Shown here: positions 8,418 to 17,838 of the stretch, in pieces | Layout of the letters: every line of letters begins with the position of its first letter | How positions within the stretch are numbered: the first letter of the stretch is position 1 | Assembly (NCBI RefSeq): GCF_052060035.1 | Contig: NZ_JBPOEA010000002.1 | Coordinates: forward strand, 471,992 to 535,991 | Direction of reading: 5' to 3' | Source: Fodinibius sp052060035 | GTDB lineage: Bacteria > Bacteroidota > Rhodothermia > Balneolales > Balneolaceae | Length of the DNA: 64,000 nt | The notes under the pieces: model-generated | Seen by the model: the letters and a program-made list of their open reading frames with translations, nothing else | Told to the model about the DNA's origin: nothing | Databases searched by the model: none | Made by a program: the position numbers and the translations under genes

Positions 8418-8777
8418 ATGCGAATATTATTAATAGGAGATCATTCAATATATATTAATGCTGTCAAATCGATACTCACCTCAGAGTTTGACCGAGAGAT
8501 TTTGCATATGTCATATGTAGAACTTTAAGACGGGACATTCATAAACTCAGAATATCTCATTTTGATTGTTGATTTGATTTCTATCCCTGAAACACTCGTT
8601 GAATATGTGCGGGATATAAACGAGAAAACAATCTCTAAGCATCTTATTGCAATCCATGACGTAGGGAATATTAAAATAAAAGAGGCATTGATTGATACGG
8701 GTGCCTATTACTGTTTTTCTATTGATCCCGAACCGGAAGAGCTACTTAAATTTATCTCACGGTTGAATCATTCATAA
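8418..8777 (+). pseudogene. Receiver-domain gene broken by one in-frame stop
   Basis: Reading from ATG 8418, the frame gives MRILLIGDHSIYINAVKSIL, the start of a NarL-type receiver. It then meets TAA at 8526-8528 and continues in the same frame to TAA at 8775. After the stop it keeps receiver features: LILIVDLISIPETL around the phospho-aspartate strand, HLIAIHD for the following strand, and a C-terminal EELLKFISRL helix. No helix-turn-helix follows. The remnant resembles the receiver of the upstream regulator, with the acidic GDH retained, so it may be a decayed paralogue. Recoding is possible but less likely. Confidence 0.6.
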
Positions 8778-9002
8778 CTATATTCAATATCAGCTATAGC
8801 GTATAGTGGAAAATAACTAAGCCTTTCTTTTATAAACTTCCTCCGGTAAGTGTAAATACCTATTTCCCAAAATAGGCCTTTTACGTCAACAAATTCTATG
8901 TGGAGTCTATTATTTTTAAAATGTAATAAATCAAAAGGATTGGGTTGTCATTTTTTCAGGCTCTTTCTGAAAAGGTCATACAAAAATATAGAATATTATC
9001 TG

Positions 9003-10439
9003 ATGAACGATATTGACAAAATTTCAACAGGCTTAGAAGGTTTAGATGAAATTTTACAAGGCGGATTAATTCCCCGGAAGGCTTATCTGGTTCAAGGCGG
9101 CCCGGGTTCCGGTAAATCAACACTGGGGTTTCATTTTTTGAGACAAGCCATAGATAATGGCGAAAATGCTCTTTGTGTTACGATGGTGGAATCGAAGGAT
9201 AGTATTTATCAAAATGCTTCCCGATTTGGGATAGATCTTTCCGAGGTTGCCGCTCTTGATTTAAGTCCTCAGGACGATGTGACCGAAAATTCAGGGCAGT
9301 ATAATGTTTTTTCTTCGGCCGAAGTGGAACAAGGTCCCATTATGGAATCGGTTATACAAGCTGTAGAAAAACATTCACCCAGCCGTGTGTTGTTTGATTC
9401 CTTTACCATGCTGCGGTTGTTGAATCAGGATCCCTATCAGATGAGGAAGCTGACGCTTTCGCTGGTGAATTACATAACGAAACATGATGCCACCCTGATG
9501 ATGACTTCTGAATCGTTGACAATGACCTCTGAAGATGATGCCGCATATTGGGTTGATTGTATTATAGAATTGGAAAATGATGCTGATTGGAGAAATTTAA
9601 AAGTCCCCAAATTCAGGGGGTCAGATTATTTAAGCGGGAATCATGCTTTTAAAATAACCGGAAATGGTATTACGGTTTTTCCTCGACTTCGTCCTAATAA
9701 CTATAACCGAAAGTTCACAAAAGGGACAATATCTTCGGGGATTAATGGGGTTGATAAGATGCTTAATGGGGGCATTGAAAAAGGTACAACAAGCCTGATT
9801 ATTGGACCTACTGGCGTTGGTAAAACTAATCTGGGGCTTCAATTTGCCAAAGAGGCTGCTTTACGCAACGAGCGGTCGGCTGTTTATACCTTTGAAGAGT
9901 CTAAAGAGCTGATTGTTCGTCGGTCAGAAAATATCAATACTCCCATAAATGATATGATTGATGCCGGTTATTTGAATATTGTACCTGTAGAACCGCTTTC
10001 GTATTCCCCTGATGAATTTGCAAAGATTGTGCGGCGTGATGTCGAAGAAAACGATACGCAAATTGTAGTGATTGATGCTATAGGAGGATACAGGATGGCT
10101 GTTCGTGGTGAAGATATGCTTGAACGGCTTCATTCACTTACGGTATATCTGCAGAACATGGGTGTCACCACATTTTTGCTCAACGAAACAAAAAATGTGA
10201 CAGGTCAGTTTACTACTACAAATATGAATGCCAGCTATTTGGCAGATAATATCATTTTTTTACGCTACCTGGAAGTAAGCGGACAAATACAGAAAGCCAT
10301 TGGAATACTAAAGAAACGGCTAAGTGGATTTGAAAAATCTATTCGTGAATTTGAAATCACATCTGAAGGTGTGAAAGTAGGTCAAACGCTTGATAAAATG
10401 CGGGGCATTTTATCGGGTGTTCCTGAAGTGGGAACTTAA
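9003..10439 (+). CDS. KaiC-like double RecA ATPase
   Basis: Two tandem KaiC/RecA domains in 478 residues. The first has Walker A GGPGSGKST at 32-40 and Walker B-like SRVLFDSFTML. The second has GPTGVGKT at about 268-275 and QIVVIDAIGGY. ATG 9003 is chosen because MNDIDKISTGLEGLDEIL is the standard KaiC start; the upstream in-frame extension to 8898 looks non-coding. Outside cyanobacteria such proteins act with histidine kinases in stress or rhythmic signalling rather than as a full clock; no kaiA or kaiB is present. The kinase gene begins 2 bases after its stop, so the two are surely one transcript. Confidence 0.88.
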   Translation: MNDIDKISTGLEGLDEILQGGLIPRKAYLVQGGPGSGKSTLGFHFLRQAIDNGENALCVTMVESKDSIYQNASRFGIDLSEVAALDLSPQDDVTENSGQYNVFSSAEVEQGPIMESVIQAVEKHSPSRVLFDSFTMLRLLNQDPYQMRKLTLSLVNYITKHDATLMMTSESLTMTSEDDAAYWVDCIIELENDADWRNLKVPKFRGSDYLSGNHAFKITGNGITVFPRLRPNNYNRKFTKGTISSGINGVDKMLNGGIEKGTTSLIIGPTGVGKTNLGLQFAKEAALRNERSAVYTFEESKELIVRRSENINTPINDMIDAGYLNIVPVEPLSYSPDEFAKIVRRDVEENDTQIVVIDAIGGYRMAVRGEDMLERLHSLTVYLQNMGVTTFLLNETKNVTGQFTTTNMNASYLADNIIFLRYLEVSGQIQKAIGILKKRLSGFEKSIREFEITSEGVKVGQTLDKMRGILSGVPEVGT

Positions 10440-10441
10440 TT

Positions 10442-13423
10442 TTGCACAACAATGAATTCATGAATACCATAGATTCTACATTTGGTGCTGAGGAATCGAT
10501 TCAGAATAAGCAACCCGAGCTGTTGCTGTCGGTTTATAATGCAACGGATCGAAAGCTTTTTAAAAAGTTTTTGCCCAATTTCTTTACGATTGAGATGAGT
10601 GCAAATGGCATTGCAAATCATTCATTCGACCTATGCATTCTGGATCGTCAATCGTTCGAGGCCAACAAAAAGAAACTACTGGAGTTAAAAAAACAGGAAG
10701 CGCCAATTTTCCTGCCTTTTTTGCTGTTATCACCGGATCGGAAGACAGTCCGAACCAGTAATACCATTTTAGAATTTGCTGATGATGTGGTCTATATTCC
10801 GGCTTCTCCCAAGTTGTTGCAGTCGCGTATCAATATACTTTTGAAACAACGAGAATACTCCCTGAAGCTGAAAGAGAAAAACCGCCAGCTGGAAGAAAAA
10901 AATGAGGAACTTGCTGAGGAAAAGCGTAAGTACCAGCTGATTACCGAAAATTCCTCGGATATGATTTCGCGTCATGCTCCGGATGGAACTTATCTTTATG
11001 TTTCTCCGGCATGCAAAGAATTAACTGGATACGAGCCTGAAGATCTGGTTGGGTATAAGCCGTTTGATAATATTCATCCCCGGGATCGAAATATATTTGA
11101 AAATCCCGAAGAACTCTTTGCGGATAAAGAGGTAAAGCGATTCAGTTTTCGAAAAGGAACAATCAATGGTGATTTCAAGTGGGTGGAAAGTATTATGCGC
11201 CCCATCGTTGATGAAGAAACGTGCGAAGTAATTGAGATACAGGCCAGTACCCGGGATATATCAGAGCGTAAAGAGTTTGAGCAAAAACTAAAAGAAGAGA
11301 AAGCTTTTATAGATAAAGCCATCCAAAGTCTGCCCGAGCTCTTCTATATGATTGATGAGGATCAAAATTTCATAAAATGGAATAATATCGAACGGGTCTT
11401 GGGATATTCGGATCAAGAAATGCAGAATATACATCCTGTTGATTTATTTCGCGAGGAAGACCATGAATTTATTACCAAAAAGATCCAAGAAGTTTTTGAA
11501 GTCGGTTTTGTCGAAATTGAAGTGAAAATTAAATCCAAAAGTGGAGGGCTGATTCCACATCTTGTTACAGCGCGTCGGTTTTCAAGGGGAGAAAAAAATT
11601 TTATTGTTGGAACGGGGATTAATCTATCTGAGATAAAAGAGACCCAGTATGAGTTGGAACAGCATCGTCAATTGTTGGATGCTATAATCAATCAGACAAA
11701 GTCTCTTATTTATTTAAAAGATAGTGATAGAAAATATCGACTGGTTAACGACAGTTATTTAGAATTTTATGACTTGAAACGTGATGAAATTATAGGTAAA
11801 ACAGATCAGGAAGTACACGGTTCTCAGATAGGGAGGGTCAGAGAAACCGATTACAAAGTATTAGAAAGTCAGGAAATTTCTGAAGTTGAAGAAGTTCGGT
11901 CAAATAAAAATGATAGTCGCTTTTATCATACTATAAAGTATCCGTTAAAAGGAGTGCCCGGTTTTGAAAACTGTATGTGCGGTATTTCTACTGATATTAC
12001 AGACCTTAAACAGGCTACAAATAAGCTACAGGAACGGATTAAAGAACAGCGGTGCCTCTATAATATTTCAAGTCTACCGCAGCAGGAAAGTACTATCGAA
12101 GGCCTGTTGCAAAATACAATAAGCTATCTTTTGGAAGGGCTGCAGTATCCTGATATTGCGGAAGCGGCAATTACGTTTGGGGATGAAGTGTATAAAACTG
12201 ATGACTATTGTGAAACTGCTTGGCAGTTGTCTGCCGAAAGTGATCGCATAGAAGGTAAGATGTTAAGAATAGATATAGCGTATCTCAAAGAGAAGCCGAC
12301 GGCTGACGAAGGGCCGTTCCTGAATGAAGAACGACAGTTACTTGATAGTGTAGTGGATACGCTTTCTTCGCAGATAGAGCGCATTATTTCTGGTCAAAAG
12401 CTTAAGGAAAGTAAAAACCGTTGGGAAAAACTGGTTAAGAATGATCCCAATCTCATCATGATTTTAGTGGACCGGGAGATCAAATTCATAAATCAGGCCG
12501 GGGCTCAGATATTGGGAGCCAGTTCTCCTGAGCAAATAATGGGAGAATATTTAAATGATGTTGTTTTACCCGAGAATATGGATCTTGTCGAGGAGCGGGA
12601 GAAAAAATTAATGGAAGGTGATTCTGTTGGGCCTGTTATTCACAAAGTCAAATCATTGGATGGTAAGGTTCACTACGTTAATACGCAGTCAACCGCGATC
12701 ACCTACGAGGGCAATAAGCAAGCAATTCAAATAGTGGGGCAGGATGTAAGCGATCAAATAGAATATGAGCGAGAATTAAAAGAATCGCTTAAAGAGAAGG
12801 AAACCCTGCTACAGGAAATCCATCACCGGGTAAAAAATAATCTGGCGGTTGTTTCAGGCATGATGGACCTGCAGACCTTTAGCACTGAGAATGAAGAAGT
12901 TAGACGGTTGCTGACCGACAGCAAAAATCGAATTAAAACTATGGCGCTGATTCATGAAAAACTTTATCAGTCTTCGTCGCTCTCTAAAATTGACTTCGGT
13001 TCCTATGTGGAAGATCTGCTTGAGAATATTAAAGGTGTTTCAGCTACAAATAAGAAAATCAAAGTGGAACTGGAATATGATTCATTTAATCTAAATGTCA
13101 ACCAGGCTGTCCCTTGTGCACTCATTATTAACGAGGTAGCAGCGAATGCATTTGAACATGCTTTTACTGAACAGGAAAGTGGTGTGATAAAGGTTTTACT
13201 ACAAAAGATCGATGAAAAAATTGTGATTAATATTCAAGATAATGGCCGGGGCCTGCCAAGTGATTTTGAAATTAGAAAATCAAATTCGATTGGTATTACT
13301 ATCATTGAAACACTCATTAAGCAGCTGGAAGCCGAACGGAAAGTGGAGGATAAGAATGGTTTGTCATTTACTTTTTCCTTTAAAAAGAAAGAAATAAAAG
13401 GTTCGTCCAGTACACTGATTTAA
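10442..13423 (+). CDS. Multi-PAS sensor histidine kinase, HisKA_2 type
   Basis: A 993-residue soluble kinase without membrane segments. Residues about 20-130 look like a degenerate receiver (DLCILDRQSFE, then VVYIPASPKLLQSRI), followed by a short coiled coil. PAS domains follow at about 165-285, 290-405 and 410-525; a divergent GAF-like region lies at 540-655 and another PAS at 660-780. The catalytic part is of the HWE/HisKA_2 class: phospho-acceptor histidine at about 795 in HHRVKNNLAVV, N-box INEVAANAFEHAF and G-box DNGRGLPSDF. The start is TTG 10442 or ATG 10460. It lies between kaiC-like and PAS genes in one operon. The partner regulator is probably the unlinked-looking NarL protein upstream, by inference. 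Confidence 0.9.
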   Translation: MHNNEFMNTIDSTFGAEESIQNKQPELLLSVYNATDRKLFKKFLPNFFTIEMSANGIANHSFDLCILDRQSFEANKKKLLELKKQEAPIFLPFLLLSPDRKTVRTSNTILEFADDVVYIPASPKLLQSRINILLKQREYSLKLKEKNRQLEEKNEELAEEKRKYQLITENSSDMISRHAPDGTYLYVSPACKELTGYEPEDLVGYKPFDNIHPRDRNIFENPEELFADKEVKRFSFRKGTINGDFKWVESIMRPIVDEETCEVIEIQASTRDISERKEFEQKLKEEKAFIDKAIQSLPELFYMIDEDQNFIKWNNIERVLGYSDQEMQNIHPVDLFREEDHEFITKKIQEVFEVGFVEIEVKIKSKSGGLIPHLVTARRFSRGEKNFIVGTGINLSEIKETQYELEQHRQLLDAIINQTKSLIYLKDSDRKYRLVNDSYLEFYDLKRDEIIGKTDQEVHGSQIGRVRETDYKVLESQEISEVEEVRSNKNDSRFYHTIKYPLKGVPGFENCMCGISTDITDLKQATNKLQERIKEQRCLYNISSLPQQESTIEGLLQNTISYLLEGLQYPDIAEAAITFGDEVYKTDDYCETAWQLSAESDRIEGKMLRIDIAYLKEKPTADEGPFLNEERQLLDSVVDTLSSQIERIISGQKLKESKNRWEKLVKNDPNLIMILVDREIKFINQAGAQILGASSPEQIMGEYLNDVVLPENMDLVEEREKKLMEGDSVGPVIHKVKSLDGKVHYVNTQSTAITYEGNKQAIQIVGQDVSDQIEYERELKESLKEKETLLQEIHHRVKNNLAVVSGMMDLQTFSTENEEVRRLLTDSKNRIKTMALIHEKLYQSSSLSKIDFGSYVEDLLENIKGVSATNKKIKVELEYDSFNLNVNQAVPCALIINEVAANAFEHAFTEQESGVIKVLLQKIDEKIVINIQDNGRGLPSDFEIRKSNSIGITIIETLIKQLEAERKVEDKNGLSFTFSFKKKEIKGSSSTLI

Positions 13424-13443
13424 AATTATGGGGGCTAAATATT

Positions 13444-13800
13444 ATGAATCAAAAGAAAGGTCTTTACGAAGATAACTTATCAGACGTATTTTTTTGGAGT
13501 AACCCGATTCCCATGTGGATTTATGCAAAGTCGGGTAAACAAATTTTGGAAGTAAATGACTCTGCCGTTGATGCGTATGGATATTCCAGACTTGAATTTA
13601 ATCATCTGTTCCATGATGATTTTATTGGAGAAAATATACCGGCAGATTTTCCGGGTGAGTCAGAATCAGAACTTCTAAAACAGCTATCTATCCACAGGGC
13701 ATCGGATGGGAGTAGTTTTGTAACACTAATGGTTGAATGCCCTATCATTTATAAAAATAAAGAGGCAATGTTAGCTCGCTCTATAAAAGTCTTTAACTGA
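13444..13800 (+). CDS. Single-PAS-domain protein
   Basis: A 118-residue protein consisting of one PAS domain. The core begins DVFFWSNPIPMWIYAKSGKQILEVND and continues AVDAYGYSRLEF, the usual PAS/PAC pattern, and ends with the strand pair MVECPIIYKNKEAMLARSIKVF. It has no output domain, so it probably acts as a regulatory or adaptor subunit. It starts 20 bases after the multi-PAS kinase and belongs to the KaiC-kinase operon. Ligand unknown; there is no obvious flavin (NCRFLQ-type) motif. Confidence 0.75.
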   Translation: MNQKKGLYEDNLSDVFFWSNPIPMWIYAKSGKQILEVNDSAVDAYGYSRLEFNHLFHDDFIGENIPADFPGESESELLKQLSIHRASDGSSFVTLMVECPIIYKNKEAMLARSIKVFN

Positions 13801-13809
13801 GAACTTTTA

Positions 13810-14166
13810 TTACAGCGGCTGTTCTACAAACATATACTCTTCAACGGGATTTCCGTCAATGAGATGCTCCTGAATGATGCGCTCGAGCACGTCTGGTGTA
13901 CAAGAGTGGTACCAGGTTCCCTCGGGATAAACAACCGCAATGGGTCCTCTTTTACAGATGCGCAGGCAGTTGGCTTTGGTGCGATAGATCCCGCCATTCC
14001 CATCGAGATTAAGTTCATGAAGCCTTTTCTTTAGATATTCCCAAGCCTCAAGCCCGATTTCTTTTTTGCAGCATTTGGGAGTGGTTTGATCAGCACAAAG
14101 GAAAATATGGCGCTTAATTTTATTAACGTGCAGCTCTTTTGCTTTCTTTTTAACCCGTTTGTTCAT
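13810..14166 (-). CDS. Thioredoxin-like [2Fe-2S] ferredoxin
   Basis: A 118-residue ferredoxin of the NuoE/COG3411 type. Four cysteines in the family pattern hold the cluster: C24 and C32/C33 (FLCADQTTPKCC), then C67 and C71 (ANCLRICKRGP). GPIAVVYPEGTWYHSCTP is the standard C-terminal half. The N-terminus is strongly basic. It is convergent with the PAS gene with a 9-base gap and stands alone on its strand for 250 bases. Its redox partner cannot be told from context. Confidence 0.85.
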   Translation of the reverse strand: MNKRVKKKAKELHVNKIKRHIFLCADQTTPKCCKKEIGLEAWEYLKKRLHELNLDGNGGIYRTKANCLRICKRGPIAVVYPEGTWYHSCTPDVLERIIQEHLIDGNPVEEYMFVEQPL

Positions 14167-14422
14167 GAAAAAGTATAAATGGTATTGGAATGTAGAGCGC
14201 TAAAAAATTGAAATTTATACCACCAAGAGTAGTAAAATATCAATTTTGTTATTGAAGACTTGTCAAAGAATAAATTAGCAGTTTATCAGTAGGGGTATTA
14301 AAAAATTGGTTAGCAATAAAACGGCAATTTTTATGACTGGAAAGACAAATTAAATTTGATATACAAAAAATGAAAGCTCTTTAAGCTACTTGTATTGTTT
14401 ATACTACTTGGGAGTTTTTTTG

Positions 14423-15007
14423 CTAATCAGAATTCACCAATTCTTTTTTCTGCTGTTTTTTCTTCTTACGACGTTTCAATTTTCGCTCCTTTAATTTTTT
14501 TCGATTTTGCCACTTGGCAAAATAGGGGTAAAAGAATAAATAGATGCCTGTCAACCAAAGGATAGCTACAACGACTGCCGAGGGCAGAAAAATCCATAGC
14601 TTGGCCTTGTCATGAAACCAAGACCCATCGTGGATAGCTTCAATTATATCGGATCGACGCTGGGCGACTTGCAAAACTTCGCCGGTATGAGAATCAATTT
14701 GGGCCTCCCAGCCATTTGTACCCCTAATTTTAATAATACCATCATCCGGGCGCACATCCAGTCGGTCAATATCTGTCCACTTATCTGCGTCAAGTTCCGG
14801 AATTGATTGGGCAATGGTTAGAACATTGTCAAAAGAAACAGAAGCTCCGACTGATGAGCCAGTTTGTGAGGACGGTTGAATCCAGTCGAACTCTTTTTTG
14901 ACTTGTAGAAAAATTCCGGATAACAAGACAATCAAAAATGGAAGTGCAATAAGAATTGAGCCCCAGCGATGTAGTTTCCGGGAATCCTTTCGCAGATTGA
15001 TGTTCAT
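14423..15007 (-). CDS. PepSY-associated membrane protein
   Basis: A 194-residue inner-membrane protein. N-terminal RKLHRWGSILIALPFLIVLLSG is the PepSY-TM helix with its HRW motif. A periplasmic PepSY domain of about 100 residues follows (WEAQIDSHTGEVLQV...). A second segment (IFLPSAVVVAILWLTGIYLFF) and a very basic lysine/arginine-rich cytoplasmic tail end the protein. Such proteins accompany siderophore, iron-reductase or redox systems. It follows the small barrel-protein gene in the same direction with an 18-base gap, so the two are likely co-transcribed. Confidence 0.78.
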   Translation of the reverse strand: MNINLRKDSRKLHRWGSILIALPFLIVLLSGIFLQVKKEFDWIQPSSQTGSSVGASVSFDNVLTIAQSIPELDADKWTDIDRLDVRPDDGIIKIRGTNGWEAQIDSHTGEVLQVAQRRSDIIEAIHDGSWFHDKAKLWIFLPSAVVVAILWLTGIYLFFYPYFAKWQNRKKLKERKLKRRKKKKQQKKELVNSD

Positions 15008-15025
15008 AGGAATTGGAAAGAATGG

Positions 15026-15490
15026 TTATTCAAAATAATAACGTATCCCTACAGCCCCTCCAAAGAAAAAGCTGGCGTCAGGAGAAAAGTCTAATGTTGG
15101 AGCCAATTCGATAAAGCTCTTTATCTTAGTATTCTCAATGGTATATTCGGTGCCGAGCGGCCAGCGGAGCCCGGCATTTACATCATTATAAAAGTCTCCC
15201 CAAAGAAGTCTTAAGCCCATTCCGTAGTAGAGTTTTAGCGCTTCGGAGTCAATGGTATCGGTATGTTTTAAAAAATCGGAGTGCAGATAAAATTGTGAGA
15301 AATTGTCGGCCAGAGAAAATGTAAAAGCGGCATCCACTGCTATATCGTCACTGACCCAGTATTTTGCGCTAAGACCGGTAGGATTGTTTATAACGGCACC
15401 TACTCCAAGATTTGAATCTTGGGCATGGGTTGTTTGGCTTGAAACGAATAATAATCCGCAAAACAAAAAAGCGAGTAATGATTTTTTCAT
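15026..15490 (-). CDS. Small outer-membrane beta-barrel protein
   Basis: A 154-residue exported protein: signal peptide of about 23 residues (ends THAQ), then alternating strands with glycine and aromatic residues (GVGAVINNPTGLSAKYW, FFFGGAVGIRYYFE) and a terminal aromatic pair typical of outer-membrane barrels. Six to eight strands are likely. No motif shows the function. Located directly upstream of the PepSY gene in the same operon. Confidence 0.68.
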   Translation of the reverse strand: MKKSLLAFLFCGLLFVSSQTTHAQDSNLGVGAVINNPTGLSAKYWVSDDIAVDAAFTFSLADNFSQFYLHSDFLKHTDTIDSEALKLYYGMGLRLLWGDFYNDVNAGLRWPLGTEYTIENTKIKSFIELAPTLDFSPDASFFFGGAVGIRYYFE

Positions 15491-15601
15491 GATTTAAATA
15501 TGGTTAGCAGTTTAATTTGAACGGACAACTTGAAGATTTTATAAGATTAAATATAAATCCGAATCTATTTCCTTACAATGGTTATGTCATAATAAAATGA
15601 A

Positions 15602-17200
15602 TTAATAATTCAATCCCGGCTGGGTGATGTTATAATCTTTTTCTTGTTTTGATTTTTGCACCATCTCTTCAACGTCCTTAAGAAGCTGTTTGGCATCATA
15701 AATAATACCATCTTTAATAGTGTATTCAATGCCGCCAATTCGTTCTGGCTGGTTATCCTCATTGACGTGAACTGCTCCGGTGCCATAGAGCGTTTTCAGG
15801 TTTTTAAGGGGATTGGCATCCACAAGTACCATATCGGCCAGCTTGCCCACTTCAATGGTTCCGAGCTGATCATCCATATTCAGTACTTCTGCTGCTTTTA
15901 ACGAAGCTGACTGAAAAATTTCTAACGGATGGAAACCGGCCTCCCGCATCATTTCCATCTCCTGGATGTATCCAAAACCGTAAAGCTTGTAGATATATCC
16001 CGCATCGGAACCCAGCGTAACGCGTCCCCCGCGATTTTTAAACTCATTGACAAATTCGAACCAGAGATCAAAATTCTCTTTCCATGCAATTTCCTGTTCA
16101 GTACCCCAGTTGATCCAATAGGAGCCGTGAGAGATGCGGCTGGGTTTATAGAATTCCCACAGGGAGGGAAGGGTATATTTTTCGTGCCACTCGGCGCGAC
16201 GTTGAGCACTTAAATCGCGGCTGGCTTCGTAGATGGTAAATGTGGGATTCAACGTTACATCCAGTTCTAACATCTCATTCATTATGCTGTTCCACTTGTC
16301 GCTGTATGGTTCGGCGGCCTGTTTCCATAGCTTACCGGCTTCTTCAAAGCGGTGTTGTTCATTATTATAATTATAATCAGCAGGATAATTCTGGATTTGT
16401 TGATCGGTAAATAACGCTTCGGGAATACCGTACCAGTGGGTAATGCTGGTGAGTCCAAGTCGAGCTGATTCCAAGGCGTTGTTATAAACAACGCGTGTTT
16501 GGGCATGATGGGTCATTGTACCCAGCCCAAGCCTGTTTGCTTCTTCAATCGCAGCTTTATAAATAGGACGCGAAGTCCCGAAAAATTTTATGCCTTCCGC
16601 TCCTTCATCGGCAATCATTTGTACCCATTCACGGGCTTTTTCGGGGGATGGTATTTCTCCATCATTACCCATCCCAAAACCGATGTATGGAAAGATTCGA
16701 GGAGCTGCAATTTTGTTTTCGGCACTTTGATTACGCTGACGAAGCGTCCAATCCATTCCATTAAATGAGCCGGGTTCGCGAACGGTGGTAATGCCGTGTG
16801 CCAGCCAGAGTTTATAGACATATTCAGCTGGTGTTCCCTGGGCTTCACCGCCGGTATGGGCATGCATATCAATGAAGCCGGGCAGTAGGTACATACCTTT
16901 GGCCTCGATTTCTCGAGTATCCGCATCAGCTTTAGGACGCCGATCTTCATTAATGGGTACCCCGGGATATCCTACTGACTCTACGGACACAATTCGGTTA
17001 CCTTCCACTACAACATCAACAGGGCCTTGGGGTGGAGAACCGGTACCGTCAACAAGGGTGACGCCTCGGATGATTAGTCGATCGAACGGGCCTTCGCCTT
17101 GTGTTCGGTCAGGTGCTTCTTGTATCTGGGCCTTGGCACTGCCGATTCCGATAAGAAATATTAAAAGAAGTGATGCTGCCAGAGCTGCGTATTTGGTCAT
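15602..17200 (-). CDS. Secreted metal-dependent amidohydrolase
   Basis: An imidazolonepropionase/prolidase-type amidohydrolase. ATG at 17200 starts a good signal peptide (MTKYAALAASLLLIF...SAKAQ); the longer frame from 17245 only adds a hydrophobic tail. LPGFIDMHAHTGG gives the metal-binding HxH, TMTHHAQ and SITHW the later histidines, and LGSDAGY the catalytic aspartate. The C-terminal LNMDDQLGTIEVGKLADMVLVDANPL is the returning beta-sandwich part. Probably periplasmic, acting on an imide, peptide or cyclic amide. Not closely clustered with a pathway. Confidence 0.85.
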   Translation of the reverse strand: MTKYAALAASLLLIFLIGIGSAKAQIQEAPDRTQGEGPFDRLIIRGVTLVDGTGSPPQGPVDVVVEGNRIVSVESVGYPGVPINEDRRPKADADTREIEAKGMYLLPGFIDMHAHTGGEAQGTPAEYVYKLWLAHGITTVREPGSFNGMDWTLRQRNQSAENKIAAPRIFPYIGFGMGNDGEIPSPEKAREWVQMIADEGAEGIKFFGTSRPIYKAAIEEANRLGLGTMTHHAQTRVVYNNALESARLGLTSITHWYGIPEALFTDQQIQNYPADYNYNNEQHRFEEAGKLWKQAAEPYSDKWNSIMNEMLELDVTLNPTFTIYEASRDLSAQRRAEWHEKYTLPSLWEFYKPSRISHGSYWINWGTEQEIAWKENFDLWFEFVNEFKNRGGRVTLGSDAGYIYKLYGFGYIQEMEMMREAGFHPLEIFQSASLKAAEVLNMDDQLGTIEVGKLADMVLVDANPLKNLKTLYGTGAVHVNEDNQPERIGGIEYTIKDGIIYDAKQLLKDVEEMVQKSKQEKDYNITQPGLNY

Positions 17201-17338
17201 GGATCTTATGATAATTATTAAGATTTGTTGGAATGTAATAATCAAAGACAGGGGATGACAGTAAAAGATTTTAAATTATATAAATGAAATTATGACTTCG
17301 GGTATGTTTCGAAAAGGTTTTATATCATTTTTACAAGC

Positions 17339-17809
17339 TTATATAAGCAGAGCTCCCTCGAGCTGTAGGAGATACTCCTTTCGGGCGATACCGCCGCTGT
17401 ATCCCGTTAGTTTATTATCGGTACCGATAACGCGATGACATGGAATAATGATGGGAATGGGATTTAAGCCATTGGCACCGGCCACGGCCCGAGCTTTTTG
17501 GGGATCCCCGAGCCGCTTTCCCAACGCACTGTAGGTTATGGTCTGTCCATAGGGAATCTGTTGCAGCTGCTTCCAGACTTTCTGTTGAAAATCAGTTCCC
17601 TTTAATACAAGCGGGATATCAAAAGATTTTCGTTTACGATCAAAATATTCATGTAACTGATCAACTGTCTTTGCAAGTATTGGGTGCTGATCTGGTGAGC
17701 CCGGCGCTTTTTCCTCCTGATAATTTATGGTAGTCAGCCCTTGATCTTCGGCTATGATTTGAAGTGTACCTAAGGGGGATTGAACGTATGTGGTATAACC
17801 TTCAGCCAA
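17339..17809 (-). CDS. ogt: Methylated-DNA-protein-cysteine methyltransferase
   Basis: O6-alkylguanine-DNA alkyltransferase, which moves an alkyl group from guanine to its own cysteine in a suicide reaction. The active-site IPCHRVIG motif is intact, preceded by YSALGKRLGDPQKARAVAGANGLNP and followed by GYSGG. At 156 residues it is the short Ogt/MGMT form without the Ada N-terminal domain. The start is TTG 17809 (LAEGYTTYVQSPLG); no ATG fits. It is 29 bases behind the LEA14-like gene on the same strand. Confidence 0.92.
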   Translation of the reverse strand: MAEGYTTYVQSPLGTLQIIAEDQGLTTINYQEEKAPGSPDQHPILAKTVDQLHEYFDRKRKSFDIPLVLKGTDFQQKVWKQLQQIPYGQTITYSALGKRLGDPQKARAVAGANGLNPIPIIIPCHRVIGTDNKLTGYSGGIARKEYLLQLEGALLI

Positions 17810-17838
17810 TGATGTGAGTTTTTGTTAGAAATAAATAT

